From positions 62,001-126,000 of the forward strand of contig NZ_FMZQ01000003.1 of NCBI RefSeq assembly GCF_900102635.1: a DNA stretch of 64,000 nt, written 5' to 3'. Shown here in pieces: positions 35,694-44,851 of the stretch. The stretch is from Ectopseudomonas chengduensis (GTDB lineage Bacteria; Pseudomonadota; Gammaproteobacteria; Pseudomonadales; Pseudomonadaceae). Each line of letters opens with the position of its first letter. The first letter of the stretch is position 1. The position numbers and the translations under genes were made by a program. The notes under the pieces were generated by a model. It ran no database searches, was not told where the DNA came from, and was given only the letters and a program-made list of their open reading frames with translations.

Positions 35694-37106
35694 ATGGTTT
35701 CACGACGCGATTTCTTTCTCGGGGCCGGCGCCATCGGCGCTGCGGTGGCCACTTCGGCGGTCAGCCGGGTGGCCATGGCGGCCCTGCCCGAACCGGTGCT
35801 GCAGGCCAGCGCCGACACCCAACCGCCGCTGCAGCCGAACAGCGGGCGGCCCTACAACCCGGTGGTCACCCTCAACGGCTGGACCCTGCCGTGGCGCATG
35901 AACAACGGCGTCAAGGAGTTCCACCTGGTCGCCGAGCCGGTGGTACGCGAGCTGGCGCCCGGCTATAAGGCCCACCTGTGGGGCTACAACGGCCAGTCGC
36001 CGGGACCGACCATCGAGGTGGTGGAGGGCGACCGGGTGCGCATCTTCGTCACCAACAAGCTGCCCGAGCACACCAGCATCCACTGGCACGGCCAGCGTCT
36101 GCCCAACGGCATGGACGGCGTCGCGGGCCTGACCCAGCCGGCGATTCCGGTGGGCAAGACCTTCGTCTACGAGTTCGTCGCCCGCCGCCCCGGCACCTTC
36201 ATGTACCACCCGCACGCCGACGAGATGGTGCAGATGGCCATGGGCATGATGGGGTTCTGGGTCACTCACCCCAAGGAGCATCATCCGCTGATCAGCGAGG
36301 TGGATCGCGACTACTGCTTCCTGCTCAGCGCCTACGACATCGAGCCGGGCGCCTACACGCCGAAGATCATGCAGATGCTCGATTTCAACCTGTGGACCTT
36401 CAACAGCCGCGTGTTCCCCGGCATCGACCCGCTGGTGGCGCGCCAGGGCGAGCGCGTGCGCCTGCGTGTCGGCAACCTGACCATGACCAACCACCCGATC
36501 CACCTGCACGGTCACGAGTTCGAGGTCACCGGCACCGACGGCGGGCCGACCCCGGTCGGCTCGCGCTGGCCGGAGGTGACCGCCGATGTGGCGGTGGGGC
36601 AGATGCGCCAGCTCGAGTTCATCGCCGACGAGGAGGGCGATTGGGCGCTGCACTGCCACAAGAGCCACCACACCATGAACGCCATGGGCCACGACGTGCC
36701 GACCCTGGTCGGCGTCGATCACCGCGACATGACCCGCAAGATCGCCAAACTGGTGCCGGACTACATGGTGATGGGCGAGCGCGGCATGGCTGACATGGCG
36801 GAGATGCAGATGCCGCTGCCGGACAACACCGTGCCGATGATGACCGGCGACGGCCCGTTCGGCTCGGTGGAGATGGGCGGCATGTTCACCATGCTCAAGG
36901 TGCGCAAGGAGCAGGCCGCCGGCGACTACCGCGACCCGGGCTGGTTCAAGCACCCAGCCGGCACGGTGGCCCATGAGTGGAAAGGCGCACTGGCCAGCCC
37001 GAGCCGCTCGCACGATGGCGGTGGCCAGTCGATGCCACTCAAGCAGCCGCTCGAGGCGCCGGTGGAAGTGCAGGTACGCAAGCCCGGCGGTCATGCCGGG
37101 CATTAA
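35694..37106 (+). CDS. Tat-exported multicopper oxidase
   Basis: A 470-residue periplasmic cuprous/phenol-type oxidase. The Tat signal is SRRDFFLGAG. Copper ligands are seen in HWHGQ (about 129), HPHADEM (about 171), HPIHLHGHEF (about 266) and HCHKSHHTMNAMGHD (about 319). A tail of about 150 residues follows, rich in methionine (MADMAEMQMPLPDNTVPMM), as in copper-tolerance oxidases. It lies 16 bases after the TolC-like gene and is part of the copper operon; periplasmic Cu(I) oxidation is the likely role. Confidence 0.92.
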   Translation: MVSRRDFFLGAGAIGAAVATSAVSRVAMAALPEPVLQASADTQPPLQPNSGRPYNPVVTLNGWTLPWRMNNGVKEFHLVAEPVVRELAPGYKAHLWGYNGQSPGPTIEVVEGDRVRIFVTNKLPEHTSIHWHGQRLPNGMDGVAGLTQPAIPVGKTFVYEFVARRPGTFMYHPHADEMVQMAMGMMGFWVTHPKEHHPLISEVDRDYCFLLSAYDIEPGAYTPKIMQMLDFNLWTFNSRVFPGIDPLVARQGERVRLRVGNLTMTNHPIHLHGHEFEVTGTDGGPTPVGSRWPEVTADVAVGQMRQLEFIADEEGDWALHCHKSHHTMNAMGHDVPTLVGVDHRDMTRKIAKLVPDYMVMGERGMADMAEMQMPLPDNTVPMMTGDGPFGSVEMGGMFTMLKVRKEQAAGDYRDPGWFKHPAGTVAHEWKGALASPSRSHDGGGQSMPLKQPLEAPVEVQVRKPGGHAGH

Positions 37107-37157
37107 CGGGGCGGGCCGCTACGCGGCCCGGTCCCCACAGCAAGCGAGGATTCACCG

Positions 37158-37652
37158 ATGAAAACAGCACAGTTACTGGTTCTGACCCTGATCGGGCTGC
37201 TCGGCAGCCCGGCAGCGCTGGCCCACAGCGAAATGCACGAGGGGCATCAGGCCGCCGCAACGATCAAGGAGCAAAAGCCTTGGGGTATCGCCGGCGATGC
37301 CAGCGAAGTCGACCGCACCATCGAGATCCGCATGACTGATCAGATGCGTTTCACTCCGGATCGGCTGCAGGTCCGGCAGGGCGAGACCATTCGTTTCGTC
37401 CATTACAACGACGGCAAGATCCTCCACGAGTTCGTCATCGGTACCCGCGAAACCCTGGATGAACATGCCGAGGCAATGCTGCGTTTTCCCGGTATGCAGC
37501 ACGACGAGCCCTATATGGCTCACGTTGCGCCGGGGCAGAGCGGCGAGATGATCTGGACCTTCAACCGCGCCGGCGAATTCGATTTCGCCTGCCTGATCGC
37601 CGGCCACTACCAGGCCGGCATGGTCGGTACCATCCAGGTGCTGGCCGACTGA
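37158..37652 (+). CDS. Cupredoxin-domain copper protein
   Basis: A 164-residue periplasmic blue-copper-type protein. A signal peptide ends near ALAHS; the N-terminal mature part has HSEMHEGHQ. The plastocyanin-like domain shows a full type-1 copper set: H90 (ILHEFVIG), C145, H150 and M155 (FACLIAGHYQAGMVG). It lies between the multicopper oxidase and the CusF-like gene, so it may carry electrons or copper between them (inference). Confidence 0.88.
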   Translation: MKTAQLLVLTLIGLLGSPAALAHSEMHEGHQAAATIKEQKPWGIAGDASEVDRTIEIRMTDQMRFTPDRLQVRQGETIRFVHYNDGKILHEFVIGTRETLDEHAEAMLRFPGMQHDEPYMAHVAPGQSGEMIWTFNRAGEFDFACLIAGHYQAGMVGTIQVLAD

Positions 37653-37671
37653 CCTACGAGAGGAAACACGC

Positions 37672-37965
37672 ATGAAGAAGCAACTGATGATCGCGGCGCT
37701 GGCCGCCCTGTTCAGTCTGCCGTTGCAGGCCGCCGACCCCGCGCCGCTGAGCCAGGGCGAGGTGCGCAAGGTGGACGCCGCTGCGCAGAAGATCACCCTG
37801 CGCCACGGCCCCATCGCCAGTATCGGCATGCCGCCGATGACCATGGTCTTCGAGGTCGAGAAGCCGGAACTACTGGAAGGGGTTTCAGCAGGAGAGAAGG
37901 TGAAGTTTCAAGTGCAGCAGCAGGGTAGCCGTTACATCGTTACCGAACTGCAGGTAGTGGAGTAG
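37672..37965 (+). CDS. CusF-like periplasmic copper-binding protein
   Basis: A 97-residue secreted protein with an OB-like CusF fold. The metal block is HGPIASIGMPPMTMVF: H45, M56 and M58 align with the CusF His/Met ligands, while the position of the cation-pi tryptophan is M53. It is the last gene of the copper cluster, with an upstream GAGGAAAC ribosome site. Confidence 0.85.
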   Translation: MKKQLMIAALAALFSLPLQAADPAPLSQGEVRKVDAAAQKITLRHGPIASIGMPPMTMVFEVEKPELLEGVSAGEKVKFQVQQQGSRYIVTELQVVE

Positions 37966-37977
37966 CCAGGAGAGCCG

Positions 37978-37998
37978 GCCCAGGCATTGCGCCTGGGC
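37978..37998. terminator. Hairpin between the copper operon and the HU gene
   Basis: GCCCAGGC (37978-37985) pairs with GCCTGGGC (37991-37998) around a five-base loop. There is no clear T-run, so it is a weak candidate. It lies between convergent genes and could serve both. Confidence 0.45.
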
Positions 37999-38008
37999 TG
38001 GCGAACAC

Positions 38009-38287
38009 TCAGTTCAGGCCGTCAGTCAGGGCCTTGGCAGGTACCAGCTTGACCACTTTCTTGGCAGCGATTTCGATGGCTTTGCCGGTCTGCGGGTTAC
38101 GGCCGGTGCGTGCCGGGCGCTCGCTCACTTTCAGCTTGCCGATGCCTGGCAGGGTGATCTCACCGTCGTTTTCCAGTGCGTCGCCGACAATTTCGCCCAG
38201 CTGATCGATCAGGGTACGGACAGTGGCTTTGGGCAGGGATACGGCCTCGGCCAGGTCGCTGATCAGTTGGTCTTTGGTGATTGCCAT
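38009..38287 (-). CDS. HU family nucleoid DNA-binding protein
   Basis: A 92-residue histone-like protein. It has the HU/IHF pattern: MAITKDQLISDLAEA, then GEITLPGIGKLKVSERPARTG (the DNA-binding arm with RNPQTGK) and KVVKLVPAKAL. The arm proline motif is RNPQTG. It bends and compacts DNA as a dimer. The ATG at 38287 is the family start. It is convergent with the copper cluster. Confidence 0.94.
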   Translation of the reverse strand: MAITKDQLISDLAEAVSLPKATVRTLIDQLGEIVGDALENDGEITLPGIGKLKVSERPARTGRNPQTGKAIEIAAKKVVKLVPAKALTDGLN

Positions 38288-38424
38288 GATGTAACTCCGT
38301 TTGCAGGTGAGAGGTTCGATGCTGCCGATATGGATCTGCGCAGTCGAAAACGTGGGAACGCTAACATAAAAGACATGATTCGGCAGTGCCGCAACGGGCA
38401 CTGCCGATAGGGCTTAGTGTCGCA

Positions 38425-40017
38425 TCAGTCCTGGTGGTTCCAGCGTGCTAGCAAAAAACGCAGCCTGCCGCTGATGCCGGGTTCGCTGGCGCTGTCGAAC
38501 GGCACCTCGATCTCCAGGCTTCCATCGTTCTGGAGGTTGCCATCGAGTTTATGGTCGGCGCTGTGCACCCCCTGGTTCTGCCAGGCGTGGCTCACCTGCC
38601 AGCCGCTGTCGGCGCCAGGCGGGGTTATTTCCAGCACCAGGCTGTTGCGGAACAGGTAGCTGCCCTCGAAATGCTGGTTGACCCATAGCTTGCGCTCCAC
38701 CTCGTAGTCCGGCACTCGCACGTTAAAGGTCAAGGTATAGGCCAGCCCCTTGCGCCTACTGTTCACGCGCGCCCGATCAGCCAGAAACAGGCTGCCAAGG
38801 AATAGCTTGCCGTTCTCCTGCGGTGCCTTGAGCCAGTGCTGGTGGGCGAGACAGGCCACCGAATCCTCTTCGGCAGTACGCCGGCTCAGGTACCAGAGCT
38901 TGCCACGGGGGGCGGCGAGCACTTCGAACTGGTACAGGGCATTGACCGTTTGCCCCTGGCTCTCAGACTTGCGCAGCTCCTTGGGCAGGGTGATGGCGTC
39001 GACTTCAGCCCAGATGTCCACACGTACATCGCCGAACAGAAAGCGCGTGAGATTCTGGTAAGCCTCCTCGCTGTTGACGATGCCGAAGTAGCCGGAATGC
39101 GCTCGATAGGTAAAGGCCTTGGCGCAGGGCGCTGTCGGTTTGCCGCTAGCGTCCAGGCCGCAGAGGGTCGCGTTGTCGATGCGCACCAGGCCGTCGCTGC
39201 CATGGCCGGCGAAGGTACGCGACAGGCCCAGGCCAGCTTCGTAGTCCATGCGGTTGGTGCCAACCATGCAGAAGAATCGTTTGGATGCAAAGCGTGCCTC
39301 GGGTAGCCAGTCGACGCGCTCGGTGAGCTTGTAGGCAGCTTCCAGATCCAGAAAGGTCGCCAGGCGCTGGCGGTTGAAATTGCTGATATCGCTCAGGTTC
39401 AGCCAGCTCGGCGGGTTGATGCCGAGCAGGTCGATGCCGTTGTGCGGGGTAGCGTAGGTGAACACCTTGTCCACCAGCTGAGCCGCGCCGTCCGGATCCA
39501 GCTTGGGATTTTGCAGCAGGCCACGGCAGACCAGGCCACCCATCGAATGGGCCACCAGATAGCAGCGAAAGTCGGTCTTGCTAATGCCGTTCTTGGGGTT
39601 GGCGCAGATCAGCTCGCGCACCTTGAGTATCAGCTCGCCAAGCTTGCTGGCGAATACCTCCAGGCTCGGTGTGCTGCCGATGCCCAGCAGCCGTGAGGCC
39701 TCGTCGTAGTAGCGATAGATGATGATCGAACGGCTGCCCAGGCGATTGTCGGTATTGGCGGCCCATTCCGGGTCGAGAATGTCGTAGCCGTCTTCGTATA
39801 CGTCCTGATAGTCGAATTCCGTGGCCAGGCGGATCACTGGCGACTCGAAGACGAATTTGCGTGGCTGGCGGGTCTTTTCCGCTACCGCGCGGTAGACGGT
39901 AGAACCGAGGTTGAAACCGCAGAACGGGTCGGCGCTGGTCTGGTCGATCTCCCCCGGGGTCATGGCGTAGCCACGCACGTAGATGATCGGATGGAAGGGG
40001 CTATGCGAATTGGCCAT
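38425..40017 (-). CDS. Alpha/beta hydrolase, PGAP1/lipase-like
   Basis: A 530-residue cytoplasmic hydrolase. The N-terminal half has an oxyanion strand PIIYVRGYAM and the nucleophile S158 in LVAHSMGGLVCRG, followed by FTYATPHNGID, a layout shared with PGAP1-like esterases and lipases. The C-terminal half (about 330-530) looks like a beta-rich domain of unknown function. No signal peptide is seen. It is divergent from the chemoreceptor. Confidence 0.78.
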   Translation of the reverse strand: MANSHSPFHPIIYVRGYAMTPGEIDQTSADPFCGFNLGSTVYRAVAEKTRQPRKFVFESPVIRLATEFDYQDVYEDGYDILDPEWAANTDNRLGSRSIIIYRYYDEASRLLGIGSTPSLEVFASKLGELILKVRELICANPKNGISKTDFRCYLVAHSMGGLVCRGLLQNPKLDPDGAAQLVDKVFTYATPHNGIDLLGINPPSWLNLSDISNFNRQRLATFLDLEAAYKLTERVDWLPEARFASKRFFCMVGTNRMDYEAGLGLSRTFAGHGSDGLVRIDNATLCGLDASGKPTAPCAKAFTYRAHSGYFGIVNSEEAYQNLTRFLFGDVRVDIWAEVDAITLPKELRKSESQGQTVNALYQFEVLAAPRGKLWYLSRRTAEEDSVACLAHQHWLKAPQENGKLFLGSLFLADRARVNSRRKGLAYTLTFNVRVPDYEVERKLWVNQHFEGSYLFRNSLVLEITPPGADSGWQVSHAWQNQGVHSADHKLDGNLQNDGSLEIEVPFDSASEPGISGRLRFLLARWNHQD

Positions 40018-40213
40018 GGTTGCTCCTGAGGTGGCGTGCGCGTGCCTCGGGAATGCTCATCATGGCCGAACTGCGGGATGCGACGAGTGGCGCGGGTAAT
40101 AGTGGAGAAGGTTAGTTCAGCGCCAGAGGTTTTCCGGATTTTTGCACCGCCAGACGGCGACTTGGCAAGGCTCGACTAAGCTACTGATACTTGCCTAATG
40201 CTGGAGTGCCATC

Positions 40214-41848
40214 ATGTTGCGCGCATTTGCCGATCTGGGGTTCCGCTGGAAGATTGCCCTGCCCATTCTGTTGCTGGCCGCCTTGCTGGTAGCGATGGGA
40301 ACCTTGGGTGTGCGCGGTATCACTCAGGTCGCCGAATCCAGTACCACGCTGACCAATCGCCATCTGCCGGCCATCAGCCTGCTGCTCAACGCCGACCGCG
40401 ATCTTTATCAGGCCTTCGTCGCTGAGCGTAGCCTGCTTGATGAGGGTGCCGAGGATCACGTCGCCGCGCTCAAGAAAACTCACGCCGAGAACCTGCAGCA
40501 GGCCTACGACCGTGTGCACAAGTTCGCCGACATGCAGCCCGGCAGCGAGGCGCTGGCGCTGGTGGCCGAGTTCGATCGTGGCTTCGAGCGCTGGAAGGCC
40601 ACCTCGCAGCGAGTGCTGGAGCTGGCCTCCAGTGATCCGGAAGGCGCCAGTCGGCTTAGCTTTGGCGACAGCGAGGCGCAGTTCGAAGAGGCGCGCACTG
40701 CCATCGACAAGCTCGGTGAATTGGAAGACAACGCCGCCAATGCCGTTGGCACCGATGCCATTGCACGCGGCGAAGCGCTGGTCTGGCAGCAGGGACTGAT
40801 CATCGCCATCGGCCTGCTGGTGTGCCTGGTCCTGGTGGTGGGCTTCCCGCTGTTGGTGACCCGTCCGCTGCATAACCTGCTTTATCGCATCGAACAGATC
40901 GCTGACGGTGACGGCGACCTGCGGGTGCGCCTGGACGTGCTCTCCAGGGACGAACTGGGCAAGCTCAGCCACGCCTTCAACCGCTTTCTCGACAAACTGC
41001 AGCCGTTGATCAAGGAAGTCGGCAGGGTCACTGGTGAGGTGGCCGACTCGGCACAGAGTCTCGCAGGCATGGCGGCCGCCAATGATCGATTGATAAGCAG
41101 CGAGCACGCGGCGGTCGATCAGGTCAGCACTGCGGCCACAGAAATGAGCGTGGCCGTGCATGAGGTGGCGCGCAATGCGCAGAATGCTGCCGATGCCGCG
41201 CGCCATGCCGAGGTCCAGTCGCGAGAAGGCGCCCAGGTGGTCGGTGCGACCATTCATTCGATCCGCCAACTGGCCCAGGAAGTGGAGAGCGCATCCGACA
41301 CCATCCAGACCCTGGAGCAGGAAACCGCCAACATCGGCGCGGTACTGGCGGTGATCAAGGGCATCGCCGAACAGACCAACCTGCTGGCGCTCAACGCGGC
41401 CATCGAGGCGGCGCGGGCAGGGGAGCAGGGCCGCGGTTTTGCCGTGGTCGCCGATGAGGTGCGAGCGCTGGCAGCGCGTACCCAGGAGTCGACCAAGGAC
41501 ATCCAGCAGATGATCGAGCGTCTGCAGGCTGGTGTGCAGAATGCGGTCAAGGCCACGCATTCAGGCAGCGCACGGGCGCGGCAGAGCGTGGAGCAGGCTG
41601 CCGGTGTGGACCAGGCTTTGAGCGTGACCGGTGATTCGGTGCAGCGCATCAACGACATGGCTGCGCAGATCGCCACCGCCTGCGAGGAACAGAGCAGCGT
41701 TACCGAGGAAATCGCGCGCAATATCAGCGACATTCGCGACCTCTCCAACGAAGCGGCGCAGACCTCCGAACAGAGCACGCGTGCCAGCCAACACCTGTCC
41801 GAGCTGTCCCACGGGCTGGCCCAGTTGGTGGGACGTTTCCGGGTGTGA
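40214..41848 (+). CDS. Methyl-accepting chemotaxis protein
   Basis: A 544-residue chemoreceptor. Transmembrane helix 1 is at about 14-34, a helical four-bundle-like periplasmic sensor follows (about 35-190, [21 protein letters not shown]), then transmembrane helix 2 ([22 protein letters not shown]), HAMP, and the signalling domain with the hairpin tip [22 protein letters not shown]. The ligand is unknown. The ffs promoter begins 36 bases after its stop. Confidence 0.93.
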   Translation: MLRAFADLGFRWKIALPILLLAALLVAMGTLGVRGITQVAESSTTLTNRHLPAISLLLNADRDLYQAFVAERSLLDEGAEDHVAALKKTHAENLQQAYDRVHKFADMQPGSEALALVAEFDRGFERWKATSQRVLELASSDPEGASRLSFGDSEAQFEEARTAIDKLGELEDNAANAVGTDAIARGEALVWQQGLIIAIGLLVCLVLVVGFPLLVTRPLHNLLYRIEQIADGDGDLRVRLDVLSRDELGKLSHAFNRFLDKLQPLIKEVGRVTGEVADSAQSLAGMAAANDRLISSEHAAVDQVSTAATEMSVAVHEVARNAQNAADAARHAEVQSREGAQVVGATIHSIRQLAQEVESASDTIQTLEQETANIGAVLAVIKGIAEQTNLLALNAAIEAARAGEQGRGFAVVADEVRALAARTQESTKDIQQMIERLQAGVQNAVKATHSGSARARQSVEQAAGVDQALSVTGDSVQRINDMAAQIATACEEQSSVTEEIARNISDIRDLSNEAAQTSEQSTRASQHLSELSHGLAQLVGRFRV

Positions 41849-41883
41849 CGTCAGTGTCTCGCGTATCTAAGTGTTTGAAGCAG

Positions 41884-41911
41884 TTGTAAGTTTACGTTTA
41901 GCCGTTACAAT
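41884..41911 (+). promoter_or_regulatory. Probable promoter of ffs copy 1
   Basis: TTGTAA (41884-41889) and TACAAT (41906-41911) with a 16-base spacer, placed about 30 bases before the SRP RNA. This is the chromosomal promoter region and lies outside the duplicated repeat, so only copy 1 keeps it. Confidence 0.55.
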
Positions 41912-41934
41912 GGCGCGGCTCGTCGCAATGGCGA

Positions 41935-42061
41935 GCAGCGTTATGGTGGCCCTGCCGGTCCCCTCGCAACGATTACCCGTTAACCTGGTCAGGCCCGGAA
42001 GGGAGCAGCCACAGCGGGAACATTGTGTGCCGGGGTGTGGCTGGTGGGGTCCACCTCCAGT
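41935..42061 (+). repeat. Left att repeat (covers whole ffs copy 1)
   Basis: A direct repeat of 49153-49279. Differences are T41981 versus C49199 and G42046 versus A49264. The true crossover core must lie inside this stretch but cannot be placed from one sequence. Confidence 0.85.
41943..42057 (+). ncRNA. ffs: Signal recognition particle RNA (4.5S), copy 1
   Basis: The bacterial small SRP RNA. GGTGGCCC near the 5' end pairs with GGGTCCACC at the 3' end. The conserved apical part is present: GGTCAGGCCCGGAAGGGAGC (GGAA tetraloop and symmetric-loop bases), followed by AGCAGCC. It scaffolds Ffh for co-translational protein targeting. Ends are estimated from the terminal stem. Copy 1 retains the chromosomal promoter region. 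Confidence 0.93.
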
Positions 42062-42108
42062 GACATAAGTCATTGATTCTGAAGGGTTTTTCACTCCATT
42101 CCACGCAG

Positions 42109-42128
42109 TGGTACAAGGAGTGATACAT
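42109..42128. promoter_or_regulatory. Putative integrase arm sites, left end
   Basis: TGGTACAA (42109-42116) and TGATACAT (42121-42128) lie between the left att repeat and the integrase start. The same TGRTACAA motif occurs three times near the right end (48963-48970 inverted, 48997-49004, 49021-49028). Short repeats near both att ends are the usual form of tyrosine-integrase arm sites. The motifs here overlap the integrase ribosome site, which would allow self-repression. Confidence 0.5.
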
Positions 42129-42130
42129 CC

Positions 42131-43519
42131 GTGTCTACTGTCCCGTCTTACCTCCTCCTGTCGCGCCATTCGGTCTTCTATTTCCGTATCGTGGTGCCTG
42201 AAGTCATTCGCCCTTTGTTCCCTCAACGGGAGATACGCAGGTCGCTCCAGACGCGCTGCCGTAGGGAGGCGTTGATCCGTGGGCGTGAGCTTCTGCTGCA
42301 GGCCCAGCGACTGTTCACTGAGGCATTCCAGGGGCGTCGGCCATCGTTGGACCTCCTGATCGGTGCCTGGGAGGCGGGTGGGAAGCGCGTCGCTAGCTGG
42401 GCCTCCTGGCTGCGCCAGCAGCAGTTGGTTAGTACCTTCGAGGCCGTGATAGCTAATCCTAGGGCGCAGCCGAGCAGGGGGCCGCAGAAGGCCAATACGG
42501 TCCCCATTCGTGACGAGCCGCCGCTGGCCCCATTGTTCTCCAAAGTCGTTGACGAATACCTACGTCAGCAAGCTCGGGAAGGTGTCTCTACCAAGACCCT
42601 GGACGACAAGCGGGCAATGGCTTCCCTGTTTGTCCGCGTCATCGGAGACCACCCTATAAACTTCATCACCCGCAAGGAGACACAGCAGTTCCGGGAGACC
42701 GCGTTGAAGCTGCCGCCACGGATACACCAGCTGTCCGTCACGTCCCTGGAACAGGCCATTACCGAGGCCAAGACCACCATCAGTCAGACCACTTTCAACA
42801 ACTACGTGAAGAACCTGACGACGTTCTTCGCCTATGCCATCCGGGAGGGTTACTGCGATAAGAACCCGTTCTACAGGCTTGGCATCAAGCGCAGGGGGAA
42901 GGTGAACCAGGAGCGTTCGGCGTTCACTGAGGCCGACCTGAAGGCCTTGTTCGACAGGAGCAGGTACGCGCCTGCAAATGGGCCTAAGCCGAATCAGTAT
43001 TGGCTACCCCTGTTGGGGCTCTATACGGGCGCACGGCTGAATGAACTGTGTCAGCTGTACCTGGACGATATCGTGGTCGTTAATGGTGTGGACTGTATTC
43101 ACATACGAAAGGGTCGGCCGGACCAGAAGCTCAAGAACGATGGCTCTGAGCGTTTGGTCCCGATTCACTCTCGCCTGAAGGCCCTTGGGTTCATCGAGTA
43201 TGTCGCCAGCCTGCGTGTAGATGGGCATGCGCGGCTATTCCCGGAGCTGACCCTTCACAAGAAGCATGGCTACAGTGCTGCCCCTTCCAAGTGGTTCGCT
43301 CGGGTCAGGGCGCAGCTGGGCTTTGAGGGGAAGAAGGACTTCCATAGCTTCCGCCATACATTCGCAGACCACTTGAAGCAGAAGGGGGTTTCTGAGGCGC
43401 TGGTCGGCGGTGTACTGGGGCATCAGACAGGCGGGATAACGTTCGGTCGTTACGGGAAAGACTTCAGGCCGGAGGTGCTGGTGCCCGTGGTGGAGCTAGT
43501 CGGCTTGACTGCCTTGTGA
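42131..43519 (+). CDS. Tyrosine recombinase / site-specific integrase
   Basis: A 462-residue phage-type integrase. A SAM-like core-binding domain (about 135-245, FSKVVDEYLRQQAREGVSTK) precedes the catalytic domain with R302 (TGARLNEL), a lysine near 333-335, H405 and R408 (HSFRHTF), H431 (LGHQTGG) and Y441. GTG 42131 has AAGGAG ten bases upstream. It sits 69 bases inside the left att repeat and reads away from it, as usual for integrases of RNA-gene-inserted elements. The 3' end overlaps the convergent gene by 24 bases. Confidence 0.93.
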   Translation: MSTVPSYLLLSRHSVFYFRIVVPEVIRPLFPQREIRRSLQTRCRREALIRGRELLLQAQRLFTEAFQGRRPSLDLLIGAWEAGGKRVASWASWLRQQQLVSTFEAVIANPRAQPSRGPQKANTVPIRDEPPLAPLFSKVVDEYLRQQAREGVSTKTLDDKRAMASLFVRVIGDHPINFITRKETQQFRETALKLPPRIHQLSVTSLEQAITEAKTTISQTTFNNYVKNLTTFFAYAIREGYCDKNPFYRLGIKRRGKVNQERSAFTEADLKALFDRSRYAPANGPKPNQYWLPLLGLYTGARLNELCQLYLDDIVVVNGVDCIHIRKGRPDQKLKNDGSERLVPIHSRLKALGFIEYVASLRVDGHARLFPELTLHKKHGYSAAPSKWFARVRAQLGFEGKKDFHSFRHTFADHLKQKGVSEALVGGVLGHQTGGITFGRYGKDFRPEVLVPVVELVGLTAL

Positions 43520-44215
43520 AGCCAGGCATTGTCGGCAATTGATTGCGATACTGATGACGGCGGCCGGTGGTCGGGCCTGTTCCGGGACACTCCAGCCTTC
43601 TTCTTCGTCGAAGCCATAATCCGCTGCCGTGTGCCTATGGTCGCTCTGCAGTTCGATGATCTGGACAGCCTCCAAGTGGAGAATTAAGCCGGCCATACCG
43701 ATAGCAGAGATGAAGTACGGCAAAGCCTCAAAGGCAACGATACCTACAGTGCCGTCACAAATCTCCGGCAACTTGCCTGTCAGCAGTTTGCCCTTCGCGT
43801 CGAAGAGGGCCGGTCGGCGCTTCCGCGTATATGTCATACCGCTGTCCACGGAGGTGCCACTAGCCTTCATCTTGAAGTTGAAGATCAGGTTGCCGGTCGG
43901 CTCCTCGGTTTCCTTGTCGTACTCGACGCTGAACAGGTCATTGACCTTCAGCTCTTTCAGCTTCTTGCGCTGCTCGACCTTCAAGCCGGCGAAGCCTTCT
44001 TGACCTTCAGCGATGGCTTGATCCAGGAGCGGTGCCAGGGTCTTCAGTAGGGGCTGTGCAGCCTCCTCGCTCAGGATGACGCCGACCTTGTATTGGCCAT
44101 CCGGGTTCGGGAAGGCTTCGGTGCCGTAGTCGGGCTTGTCGAGGGCGGGGAAGCGGAAGACGCCACGCGGGGTGCGGGCTTTCAGGATGGTGCGTTTCTT
44201 CTTGTCGGTGGACAT
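43496..44215 (-). CDS. Phage-like single-stranded DNA-binding protein (gp2.5/DUF2815-like)
   Basis: A 239-residue acidic protein. The N-terminal KKRTILKARTPRGVFRFPAL, then GQYKVGVILSEEAAQPLL, and the middle VNDLFSVEYDKETEEPTGNL, recall the OB-fold ssDNA-binding proteins of T7-like and related phages. The C-terminus has an acidic run (FDEEEGW) but then continues, so it is not a classical acidic tip. ATG 44215 is chosen over an open upstream extension. It is the last gene of the leftward block with RNase HI. Family assignment is by pattern memory only. Confidence 0.5.
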   Translation of the reverse strand: MSTDKKKRTILKARTPRGVFRFPALDKPDYGTEAFPNPDGQYKVGVILSEEAAQPLLKTLAPLLDQAIAEGQEGFAGLKVEQRKKLKELKVNDLFSVEYDKETEEPTGNLIFNFKMKASGTSVDSGMTYTRKRRPALFDAKGKLLTGKLPEICDGTVGIVAFEALPYFISAIGMAGLILHLEAVQIIELQSDHRHTAADYGFDEEEGWSVPEQARPPAAVISIAINCRQCLASQGSQAD

Positions 44216-44347
44216 GTAGGTACTCAGGTATGGATTTGTTCGAGGGCTTCTAGGCCGCGCTTGGTCAGGTCGACCAGAAAACAGCAGGGGGGAAGGCACG
44301 CCCGTGCGAACCTTCCTGGGGATGGCTCTGCAGGGCGTGATAGCGGG

Positions 44348-44851
44348 TTAGACCATGGATGTTTCTTCAGCCGGAATCAGCTTCCGGTGCGACTTCTGGA
44401 ACTGTGCAGCCTTGGCCGCCAGGGCGTCGACATGTTCATTCTCGGCGTGGCCGCTGTGCCCCTTGACCCAGTGGGCGGTGACGTTGCACTGGCCGAGCAG
44501 GGTATCGATGACCTGCCATAGGTCGGTATTCTCGACGGGCTTCTTATCAGACTTCCTCCAGCCCCTGGATTTCCAGCCTGGCAGCCATTCGTTGATGCCG
44601 AGGACTACGTACTTGCTGTCGGTGTAGAGGTCGACCACTGCAGGCTTCTTGATGATCTTCAGGGCCTCGATTGCAGCGGTCAGTTCAGCGCGTTGGTTGG
44701 TCGGATGGTGGCCGTCGCCCAGTGGGCCTGCGGCTTCCATGGTGGCGCCTTCAGGGTTGCGGACAAGGACTCCCCAGCCAGCCCTGGCGATGAGGCTGCC
44801 GTTGTTGATACAGGAGCCGTCGGTGAAGGCGGTGTAGGTACGTGCGGTCAT
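44348..44851 (-). CDS. Ribonuclease HI
   Basis: A 167-residue RNase H that cuts RNA in RNA-DNA hybrids. The catalytic set is D11 (TAFTDGSC), E56 (NQRAELTA), D78 (LYTDSKYV) and D142 (NEHVDALA), with H132 in the KGHSGH loop. The basic handle WLPGWKSRGWRKSDKKPV is present as in E. coli type. ATG 44851 has GAGGAAC upstream. It is an element-borne second RNase HI, next to the ssDNA-binding gene; a replication or primer-removal role is suggested (inference). Confidence 0.92.
   Translation of the reverse strand: MTARTYTAFTDGSCINNGSLIARAGWGVLVRNPEGATMEAAGPLGDGHHPTNQRAELTAAIEALKIIKKPAVVDLYTDSKYVVLGINEWLPGWKSRGWRKSDKKPVENTDLWQVIDTLLGQCNVTAHWVKGHSGHAENEHVDALAAKAAQFQKSHRKLIPAEETSMV

Noticed and set aside
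35700..37103. 467-codon open frame on the - strand
   Set aside because: Mirror of the multicopper oxidase gene, no recognisable domain.
40181..41560. 459-codon open frame on the - strand
   Set aside because: Antisense to the chemoreceptor, which has TM, HAMP and signalling motifs.
44219..44310. Leftward fragment reading VDLTKRGLEALEQIHT before a stop
   Set aside because: It resembles the end of a winged-helix protein, but no upstream domain or convincing start exists in frame; too short to call a pseudogene.
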